A stretch of 10,937 nt of DNA from the NCBI GenBank assembly GCA_918241715.1, contig CAKJYB010000081.1, positions 1 to 10,937 on the forward strand, given 5' to 3'. This stretch comes from Clostridiales bacterium. GTDB lineage: Bacteria; Bacillota; Clostridia; Christensenellales; UBA1242. Positions 5,933-10,937 of this stretch are shown piece after piece. The notes under the pieces were generated by a model that saw nothing but the letters and a program-made list of their open reading frames with translations, was not told the origin of the DNA and made no database searches. Position 1 is the stretch's first letter. Every line of letters begins with the position of its first letter. Made by a program: the position numbers and the translations under genes.

Positions 5933-6913
5933 ATGATAAACATTTTAGTTCCTATTGTTGAAAATGTTGATGGTTTCAAAAAATTTATTGAAGACAACAA
6001 AACAAAAAATGTAAAGTTTTATGTTGGTCTCCCTAAAAACTTGAAAGAGAAATTTGGAGATGTTGAAGGCGTTGAACTTCATGTCTATAAAGAAGATTCT
6101 GGCAGAGAAGAAATCTTGAATGCTCTTCATGCTGTTGAAGGAAAGAAAAGGGGCAGACTTGTTGTTGTTAGACGTCCACTTGAGCAAGATGAGTTTTTTA
6201 AACTTGTTTCAGAACAAGCAGACGTTGCAAGTTTTCACAAACCACGCAACAAATTTGTGATGTTCTTTAAAAACTTGGCAAAGAAGATTTTGCGTTCTAT
6301 CTTTGCGATAACATATTTTGACGATATTTCGGCTGTTGGTTTTTCTGAGAATATGCACGAACTTATGACTGCTGTTCCAAATCTTTCAATGGCGACAAGA
6401 ATCAACAGATATGTTGGCGTTGACATGCAAGAAATAGAAACAAATTCAAAGCCTGCAAGAAAGATTTATGACAAATTTATGAATTGGGCTTTCTTGATTT
6501 TGGCAGTGGTATTTCTTGGTGTAAGCATTTTTGATGGCGTCTATATTATGTTGATGTTTGAAAACATCTGGGCTTTGTATATCTTCCTTATCATATTCTG
6601 GTGGATTGTTGCCGCAACAATACTTGTGCTTGTAATTTTCAAGTTTGTCAGAACAATTGCTGTTGGAGATTTGTCTTACAGCAAGGCAGAAGAATTGGAA
6701 GTTGTTTATGACAAAACAGAACAAGAAGAGAAGACTGAATTGACACAAACAACACCAAAAGCAAAGAAAACTGCAACAAAGAAAGCAGAAAAGAAAGAAG
6801 TTGTTTCAACAAAAAAGACTGCAGAAAAGAAACAAACCCCTGCAAAGAAAAAGACAACGACAAAACCAGCAGAAAAGCCTGCAAAAACAACAAACAAAAA
6901 AGGTGGTAAATAA
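5933..6913 (+). CDS. membrane protein resembling an inactive DPM1/GtrB-type glycosyltransferase, with Lys/Ala/Thr-rich tail
   Basis: The 326-residue protein is not a family I can name firmly. Its layout follows polyprenol-phosphate GT2 enzymes. It opens with a strand INILVPIVENVDGFKKF (2-18) like the GT2 opening. A helix and strand ALHAVEGKKRGRLVVVRRPLEQDEF (64-88) sits where the enzymes have their nucleotide-binding acidic motif. The segment KKILRSIFAITYFDDISAVGF (117-137) resembles the region before the conserved D-x-x-S-G-F. Two membrane helices follow at about 184-206 and 212-238. The expected acidic motif is missing: RRPLEQ stands where D-x-D-x-Q would be, so a pseudoenzyme is possible. 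The tail (about 275-326) is almost only Lys, Ala, Thr, Pro and Glu. The ribosome binding site GGGGGAGAAG (5919-5928) fixes the start. It overlaps gap by 1 nt. The coding call is strong; the fold is an inference. Confidence 0.85.
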   Translation: MINILVPIVENVDGFKKFIEDNKTKNVKFYVGLPKNLKEKFGDVEGVELHVYKEDSGREEILNALHAVEGKKRGRLVVVRRPLEQDEFFKLVSEQADVASFHKPRNKFVMFFKNLAKKILRSIFAITYFDDISAVGFSENMHELMTAVPNLSMATRINRYVGVDMQEIETNSKPARKIYDKFMNWAFLILAVVFLGVSIFDGVYIMLMFENIWALYIFLIIFWWIVAATILVLVIFKFVRTIAVGDLSYSKAEELEVVYDKTEQEEKTELTQTTPKAKKTATKKAEKKEVVSTKKTAEKKQTPAKKKTTTKPAEKPAKTTNKKGGK

Positions 6914-7914
6914 TGAGAAAAGTTAGACTTGGAATCAACGGATTTGGAAGAATTGGAAGACTTGTTTTAAGGATTGCACAAGAGAGAGACGATGTTGAAG
7001 TTGTTGCAATCAACAACAGAAACATGGACGCAGAATATGCAGTATATCTTTTGACACATGACTCTGTTCATGGCCACTATGACAAACAGGTAAAAGTTAA
7101 GGACGGAAAGATTGTTATTGGAAGAAGCAAGATTTCTTTCTATCAAGAGTCAGAGCCTGAAAACATTCCTTGGAAAAATGACGATGTAGATGTTGTTGTT
7201 GAATGTACAGGAAAGTTTACTGATTATGATTCTGCAAAAGTTCACCTTGCCGGTGGAGCAAAAAAAGTTGTTATTTCTGCTCCCGGAAAGAATATGCCGA
7301 TGTATGTTATGGGCGTAAATCACACCGAATATAAGGGCGAACTTATCATTTCTGATGCTTCCTGCACCACAAATTGCCTTGCACCACTTGCAAAAGTTGT
7401 AAACGATGCATTTGGAATTGAAGAAGGTCTTATGACAACGGTTCACTCCATCACAGCATCACAACTTACGGTTGATGGAAACAGCAAAAAAGACTGGCGT
7501 GGTGGAAGAGCAGCCGGAACAAACATTATTCCATCAACAACCGGGGCAGCAAAGGCCGTTGGAATGGTTATACCATCACTTCAAGGAAAACTTACAGGAA
7601 TGAGTGTGAGAGTTCCAACAATTGACGTTTCTCTTGTCGACCTTACGGTTAGACTTAAAAAACCAACAACATACGAAAAGATTATGGCTGCTTTCAGAAA
7701 GGCAGAAAAGGGAGAGATGGCCGGGATCCTTGGGGTAACCGATGACAGCGTTGTTTCAAGTGATTTCATTGGAGATTCCAGAACATGTATTGTTGACGAA
7801 AAGGCTGGAATTATGTTAAGCCCAACATTTGTAAAACTTTGCGCATGGTATGATAATGAGTGGGGTTATTCCTGCAAACTTGTTGACCTTTGCACATACA
7901 TCATGAAAAAATAA
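6913..7914 (+). CDS. gap: glyceraldehyde-3-phosphate dehydrogenase
   Basis: This cytoplasmic glycolytic enzyme oxidises glyceraldehyde 3-phosphate to 1,3-bisphosphoglycerate using NAD(P). The 333-residue length is typical. The Rossmann motif is INGFGRIGR (8-16). Catalytic Cys151 lies in SDASCTTNCLAP and His178 in MTTVHS. The block DWRGGRAAGTNIIPSTTGAAKAVG (194-217) and the ending WYDNEWGYS (312-320) are diagnostic. The sequence is of the E. coli GapA-like type (TVDG...KKDWRGG). Two positions that select NAD over NADP in Bacillus GAPDH look changed: the Asp after IN is Asn35, and the Pro of the usual DGPS is Asn190. The start codon overlaps the upstream stop (TAATG), with AGGTGG at 6901-6906, so expression depends on the upstream operon unless an internal promoter exists. 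I see no pgk or tpi partner in the window. Confidence 0.97.
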   Translation: MRKVRLGINGFGRIGRLVLRIAQERDDVEVVAINNRNMDAEYAVYLLTHDSVHGHYDKQVKVKDGKIVIGRSKISFYQESEPENIPWKNDDVDVVVECTGKFTDYDSAKVHLAGGAKKVVISAPGKNMPMYVMGVNHTEYKGELIISDASCTTNCLAPLAKVVNDAFGIEEGLMTTVHSITASQLTVDGNSKKDWRGGRAAGTNIIPSTTGAAKAVGMVIPSLQGKLTGMSVRVPTIDVSLVDLTVRLKKPTTYEKIMAAFRKAEKGEMAGILGVTDDSVVSSDFIGDSRTCIVDEKAGIMLSPTFVKLCAWYDNEWGYSCKLVDLCTYIMKK

Positions 7915-7933
7915 AAAAAAGGAAAAAGAAAAA

Positions 7934-8884
7934 ATGAAGGCTGTATTGGATAGAGAATTGGTTGAGAGTTTGAATGACAGCTCAGACCAAGAATTTGCTG
8001 TAAAAATAAACACAATCGTTTTCAACCTTGTTGGAACGGCATTGTCAGAAATTGAAGAACGTTCTCCATTTATCAAGGTGGACAAGTGTGTTCTTCTGCC
8101 TTTTGACGAAGCATACACAGGGGCTTTTTGTCAGCTTTCTGAATACAACTATATTCTTGGAATTGACAACCCAGAAATTGCTTTCAATTCCGTAAAAAAG
8201 AGATATTGGTGGGCAAACCTTTGGAAGACATTTAGGTCTTATTGGCGTATTGGCAGAAAAAAGAAGAAATCAAAGAAGAATGTTGATGTTGAAAAGCCTG
8301 TTACATTTGAAAAGTATAGACTTGAAAACTTGAAAGGTGACTTGATTCACAGAATGGCAGATTATATCTCCGAAACATCTGTAGAATATGAATTTCCTGC
8401 ATATATCACGCTTATTGGACCAGACGATTTTGGACCTGGCGTAAAAATCAACATTTTGATTGCATATTTTGAAAGCGCAACAGAAACATTCAAAGTTTAC
8501 TCTCATTCAAAAAACAAATTTAAAGAAGTAAACTTTGGGACACGTTTTGCAAAGATTGACGAAAAAACAGAGCAAGTGGGTCCAATGTTTGTAAACATGA
8601 TAAAAATTATCAATCAAGTCTACGGAAAGGCGTATGGGTCTGTTCCAAATCAGATTATTTTGGAGAGTTTGTTATACTCTGCTCCAAACTATTTGTTTGA
8701 CTCAAATGATGTATATAAAACATTTGTAAATATTGCAAACTACATCAGATTTAAAGACCCAAAAACAATTCCATCAATTTGCCATGACGACAAGATGTTC
8801 TTGAAAGACAAGATTACTGGGCTTCTTGGTTCTACATCAGATTATCCAAAGATTTTAAGTGTTCTTGACAGATATAAGTATTAA
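7934..8884 (+). CDS. unrecognised protein, possible degenerate nucleotidyltransferase fold
   Basis: The product is 316 residues, soluble, with no signal peptide or membrane helix. I cannot name it. It has three visible parts. The N-terminal part has helices and PFDEAYTGAFCQLSEYNYILGID (56-78), which sits and reads like the G-S...D-x-D loop of Pol-beta-type nucleotidyltransferases but lacks the G-S and acidic residues. A Trp/Lys-rich linker (YWWANLWKTFRSYW 91-104, then KKKKSKK) follows. The C-terminal part has a strand VKINILIAYF (170-179) where these enzymes have their third Asp, then a helical region with SVPNQIILESLLYSAPNYLF (236-255), which resembles the C-terminal helical domain of CD-NTase-like proteins. 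If the resemblance is real, the catalytic acids are gone. The gene is 19 nt after gap, with AAAAGG about 11 nt before the start. The coding call is secure; the fold is a weak inference. Confidence 0.85.
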   Translation: MKAVLDRELVESLNDSSDQEFAVKINTIVFNLVGTALSEIEERSPFIKVDKCVLLPFDEAYTGAFCQLSEYNYILGIDNPEIAFNSVKKRYWWANLWKTFRSYWRIGRKKKKSKKNVDVEKPVTFEKYRLENLKGDLIHRMADYISETSVEYEFPAYITLIGPDDFGPGVKINILIAYFESATETFKVYSHSKNKFKEVNFGTRFAKIDEKTEQVGPMFVNMIKIINQVYGKAYGSVPNQIILESLLYSAPNYLFDSNDVYKTFVNIANYIRFKDPKTIPSICHDDKMFLKDKITGLLGSTSDYPKILSVLDRYKY

Positions 8885-8938
8885 AACATAAAAGTATAAA
8901 ATTCGACATTTTGCAAACCCTACTTTCAGGGGGTTGAA

Positions 8939-9139
8939 ATGAAAGAATTATATATGCTCGTGGGTCTTGGTGCCGGAATGGTTACCGGTGCACTGCTTTA
9001 CAAACATTCCCAAGATGCAAAGAAACTTGTAAACAAAGGTGAAAGTGCAGTAAAGCAAGGCATGGACAATTTGAAAAAATCCATAGAAAATGGACAGGAG
9101 ACCAAAAAGAAAGAGAAAAAACAAAAAAGCAAGGCTTAG
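8939..9139 (+). CDS. small single-pass membrane protein with Lys-rich tail
   Basis: This 66-residue protein has one N-terminal hydrophobic glycine-rich helix (about 4-21, LYMLVGLGAGMVTGALLY), an amphipathic helix (about 22-50), and a run rich in Lys and Glu at the end. The pattern resembles short YtxH-like proteins, with a Gly/Ala-rich anchor followed by a charged helix, but I see no diagnostic motif. A strong ribosome binding site, AGGGGG (8928-8933), precedes the ATG. Translation is therefore likely despite the small size. The gene ends inside the bidirectional terminator: residues KSKA and the TAG stop come from the left arm and loop. It is the last gene before the oppositely oriented SRP RNA, and 54 nt separate it from the upstream gene. 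Confidence 0.75.
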   Translation: MKELYMLVGLGAGMVTGALLYKHSQDAKKLVNKGESAVKQGMDNLKKSIENGQETKKKEKKQKSKA

Positions 9140-9152
9140 ACCTTGCTTTTTT
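9123..9152. terminator. bidirectional Rho-independent terminator
   Basis: GCAAGG (9129-9134) pairs with CCTTGC (9141-9146) around a 6-nt loop. The stem is flanked by six A (9123-9128) and six T (9147-9152), so it reads as a stem plus T-run on both strands. On the + strand it ends the small membrane-protein gene, whose stop codon is in the loop. On the - strand it lies just beyond the SRP RNA 3' end. Confidence 0.9.
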
Positions 9153-9154
9153 CA

Positions 9155-9422
9155 TGCCGGACGGCTGTGTTGTTAAGACTTGACCGACTGCCTTACAAAA
9201 ACTTAACTCCACCAAAGCTTCCTTATGGCACATCTACTTATCTTCTTAGTGATGCTTCCGTCAGGATCTGACACGGTTCGAAGGAGCAAATTGCACAAGA
9301 CCTTGACTTCACCATCAAACCTTTGCACACATCTTCGACCAAATCAAACCGAAACAGCTGTTCGATCCTGCTATAGCAGATTGCAGGTTGCAGGGCACTG
9401 CTAACTCCCCATCTAGTCCGGT
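9155..9422 (-). ncRNA. ffs: signal recognition particle RNA, long Bacillus/Clostridium type with Alu domain
   Basis: This is the RNA scaffold of the signal recognition particle that targets nascent membrane proteins with Ffh. Read on the - strand, the 5' part contains GGGGAGTTAGCAGTGCCCTG then AACCTGCAATCTGC and TATAGCAGG, nearly the same as the Alu domain of Bacillus scRNA. The Ffh-binding hairpin reads GTGTCAGATCC, loop TGAC, GGAAGCATCAC (plus-strand about 9252-9275). The ends pair as a closing helix, CCGGAC at the 5' end with GTCCGG at the 3' end (plus-strand 9157-9162). The length of about 268 nt fits the 270-nt class. A consensus promoter precedes it and a terminator follows. The exact ends are inferred to within a few bases. 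In the S-domain the usual CAGG/AGCAG pair of strands reads CAGA/AGCAT. The identity is very secure. The ~400 nt between the coding regions are thus occupied by this gene and its signals. Confidence 0.95.
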
Positions 9423-9428
9423 TTAATT

Positions 9429-9457
9429 ATTATAGGCAAACAAGGCTGTTTTGTCAA
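9429..9457 (-). promoter_or_regulatory. consensus sigma-70-type promoter of the SRP RNA
   Basis: On the - strand, TTGACA (plus-strand 9452-9457) and TATAAT (9429-9434) are both perfect hexamers separated by exactly 17 nt. The expected start is 9422 or 9423, a few bases before the CCGGAC that begins the closing helix of the RNA. This is a strong constitutive promoter, as expected for an abundant stable RNA. Confidence 0.92.
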
Positions 9458-9476
9458 GTGTTTGCCTTATTTTTTT
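9434..9476 (+). terminator. possible plus-strand terminator or dyad overlapping the SRP promoter
   Basis: AGGCAAACA (9434-9442) and TGTTTGCCT (9459-9467) form a perfect 9-bp inverted repeat around a 16-nt centre, followed on the + strand by TTATTTTTTT to 9476. It could stop + strand transcripts before spoIIIAA. The large loop weakens it as a terminator. The arms flank the -35 and the spacer of the SRP RNA promoter, so an operator role is an alternative. Confidence 0.5.
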
Positions 9477-9548
9477 AACCTTACAAATTATGACAAAAGC
9501 TGTCAAAACAAAACAACTTTGTCCAAAGAATAAAACATAAGTTTTGGT

Positions 9549-10445
9549 ATGTTAAACAAAATTCTTTCAGAAAAAATCTTCAAAATCTTAAATGAAAAAG
9601 TGGGGCTTAAGAGCATAAACGAAATACGACTTCGTGCTGACAAGCCGATTGTAGTTTTTTGTTCTGGAAAAGCCTATTTTGTCTGTGAAACAGGGCTGTG
9701 TGGCGATTTGAACAAAGCCCTTTTTGTAAGCAAAATTATGATTGAAGATGTCATTTTTAGAGCAAGCGAATGTTCTATTTATTCTGTCAACGAACAAATT
9801 AAAAAAGGCTTTATCATAACTGACGATGGGGTGAGAATTGGCATTGGTGGAAACATGATTGAAGAGAACGGAAAACTTAAGACGATGTCAAACTTTTCTA
9901 GTTGCAACATCAGAATCCCACACGTCGTAAAAAACTGCTCCTTAAATGCTTTTCCATACATCTACCACAACAACACCATTGAAAACACGCTTGTTGTCTC
10001 TCCACCTGCCTGTGGAAAGACCACTTTTTTAAGGGACTTTGTGTATCAACTTTCCATAAGAAACTTGCCATACAACGTCTTGCTTCTTGACGAACGTGGA
10101 GAACTTGATTGTGGCATAAATTCAAACTTTACAGACAAAATTTGTTTCTTTGACAAAAAGCGTGGCTTTGAAAATGGAATAAGAGCCCTTGCTCCAGATC
10201 TTATTATCACTGACGAACTGGGGCAGAAAGAAGATGTTGAAGCTGTTGAATATGCCTGTTCTTGTGGGGTGAAACTGCTGGCATCAGTTCATTCTGACAA
10301 ATTGGAAAACCTTGGCAAAAAAGATGTTTTTGAAGACCTTTTTGAAAGAAAAGTTTTTAAAAGATTTGTTCTTTTGTCAAACAGAAATGGACCCGGAACA
10401 TTTGAAGGTGTCTATGACGAAAACTTTGCAAGAATTTACAGATAA
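9549..10445 (+). CDS. spoIIIAA: stage III sporulation protein AA (ATPase)
   Basis: SpoIIIAA is the ATPase, related to secretion-system motors, that works on the mother-cell side of the SpoIIIA-SpoIIQ channel after engulfment. The 298-residue protein has the N-terminal EIRLRADKP (25-33), a conserved family opening. The block GVRIGIGGNM (94-103) follows, then Walker A SPPACGKTT (151-159), DERGEL (181-186) and Walker B DLIITDELG (217-225). The ending PGTFEGVYD (282-290) fits the family. No good ribosome binding site precedes the ATG at 9549 (only TTTTGGT), and no other plausible start exists, since the next candidate (GTG at 9600) would remove conserved sequence. A mother-cell sigma-E promoter is expected, but I could not find a convincing one. 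spoIIIAB follows after 11 nt. Confidence 0.93.
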   Translation: MLNKILSEKIFKILNEKVGLKSINEIRLRADKPIVVFCSGKAYFVCETGLCGDLNKALFVSKIMIEDVIFRASECSIYSVNEQIKKGFIITDDGVRIGIGGNMIEENGKLKTMSNFSSCNIRIPHVVKNCSLNAFPYIYHNNTIENTLVVSPPACGKTTFLRDFVYQLSIRNLPYNVLLLDERGELDCGINSNFTDKICFFDKKRGFENGIRALAPDLIITDELGQKEDVEAVEYACSCGVKLLASVHSDKLENLGKKDVFEDLFERKVFKRFVLLSNRNGPGTFEGVYDENFARIYR

Positions 10446-10456
10446 AGGAGAGTTTT

Positions 10457-10937
10457 ATGAAGTATTTTCTTATTGTTTGCGTGTTTTGCCTGTGTGTGTT
10501 TGTGGGGTATGCACTTTCTTCTAAATATACCAAAAGAAAACGCTTTTTTGAAAGCATAATTTCTTTTGCAGACAAACTTTCTTTGGAGATAAATTTTTCA
10601 AGAGAAAGACTTAAGGTTTTGATAGAAAATTTCGACCAAAACACCAGAAAAAATCTGTTTGATATAGACAAGAAATTTGTTGATTATCTTGACAGAAAAA
10701 CGGAACTTTCAGTCCAAACTCTCTTTGAAAAAAATGATGTTTTAAAAAACGACGAAAAGGACCTTGTTCTGCTCTTTTTTAAGACCCTTGGAAGAAGTGA
10801 TGTTGAAAACCAAACCAAAGAGATTGAGTCCTACGTAAACAGATTTCACGAAATCAAATCAGCGTGCGAACAAGAGCAGAAAAAATATGGTTCTTTGTCA
10901 TTGAAATTGGGCGTTGTTGCTGGACTATTTTTTGCAG
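10457..10937 (+). CDS. spoIIIAB: stage III sporulation protein AB, cut by the window end
   Basis: The reading frame is open to the window edge, giving 160 residues; the family is about 170, so only the last few are missing. An N-terminal signal-like membrane helix (about 2-20) is followed by a charged, mostly helical region. The conserved motif LGRSDVENQ (111-119) corresponds to the SpoIIIAB LGxxDxxNQ signature. A C-terminal membrane helix begins at about 152 (GVVAGLFFA). AAAGGAG (10444-10450) overlaps the spoIIIAA stop codon, so the two genes are co-transcribed. SpoIIIAB is a membrane-anchored part of the SpoIIIA complex needed for sigma-G activity. spoIIIAC and the rest of the operon should lie beyond the window. 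Confidence 0.92.
   Translation, partial: MKYFLIVCVFCLCVFVGYALSSKYTKRKRFFESIISFADKLSLEINFSRERLKVLIENFDQNTRKNLFDIDKKFVDYLDRKTELSVQTLFEKNDVLKNDEKDLVLLFFKTLGRSDVENQTKEIESYVNRFHEIKSACEQEQKKYGSLSLKLGVVAGLFFA

Noticed and set aside
6706..7025. Leu/Ser/Phe-rich reverse-strand open frames opposite the Lys-rich tail
   Set aside because: They are complements of AAG/GCA/ACA repeats and lack a ribosome binding site; the forward gene explains the region.
8865..8892. Possible promoter TTGACA-16-CATAAA for the 66-residue gene
   Set aside because: The TTGACA falls in CTT-GAC-A codons common in this genome and the -10 is weak, so chance is likely; not called.
8982..9233. Reverse-strand 83-residue open frame overlapping the SRP RNA 3' part
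   Set aside because: It overlaps a structured RNA, its terminator and the small protein gene, and has no motif or binding site.
9491..9505. Small palindrome TGACA-AAAGC-TGTCA upstream of spoIIIAA
   Set aside because: Five-bp arms in AT-rich sequence with no T-run; too weak to call an operator or terminator.

Overview
The window is a dense, AT-rich bacterial chromosome segment. It most likely comes from a spore-forming member of the Bacillota (Clostridia-like). The evidence is the start of a spoIIIA operon (spoIIIAA, spoIIIAB), a long Bacillus/Clostridium-type SRP RNA with an Alu domain, a YwlE-type phosphatase next to rpiB, strong AGGAG ribosome binding sites, and heavy use of AGA (Arg) and AAA/GAA codons. 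I see no phage, transposon, CRISPR or plasmid genes, so this looks like core chromosome from a lineage with several divergent proteins. I cannot name a genus.

Layout. Positions 1-3781 (+) hold a housekeeping run: a promoter, lysS (lysyl-tRNA synthetase), nth (endonuclease III), obg (ribosome-assembly GTPase) and yhbY (ribosome-associated CRM protein). The gaps are 2 nt, 9 nt and then 54 nt, and the last gap contains a dyad. Positions 3782-4594 (-) encode a four-helix membrane protein of unknown function, whose stop codon abuts that of yhbY. It sits where many relatives carry nadD and yqeK. Positions 4688-5002 (+) encode rsfS, apparently on a leaderless transcript, followed by an AT-rich terminator. 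Positions 5078-8884 (+) form a tight run: a YwlE-like low-molecular-weight phosphatase, rpiB, a membrane protein that looks like a catalytically dead polyprenol-phosphate glycosyltransferase with a Lys/Ala/Thr-rich tail, gap (glyceraldehyde-3-phosphate dehydrogenase), and an unrecognised protein that may be a decayed nucleotidyltransferase. Positions 8939-9139 (+) encode a 66-residue membrane-anchored protein. Its last codons form one arm of a bidirectional terminator shared with the converging SRP RNA gene (9155-9422, -), which has a near-perfect sigma-70-type promoter. Positions 9549-10937 (+) hold spoIIIAA and most of spoIIIAB.

How the parts relate. Most recognised genes serve translation and ribosome maturation (LysRS, Obg, YhbY, RsfS, SRP RNA), with a central carbon pair (RpiB, GAPDH) and the mother-cell side of the engulfment-stage sporulation channel (SpoIIIA). 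The best candidates for undescribed biology are the two possible pseudoenzymes flanking gap, the GAPDH with two altered NAD-selectivity positions, and the inverted membrane protein between yhbY and rsfS. All family calls are from motif recognition by eye; no database search was run.
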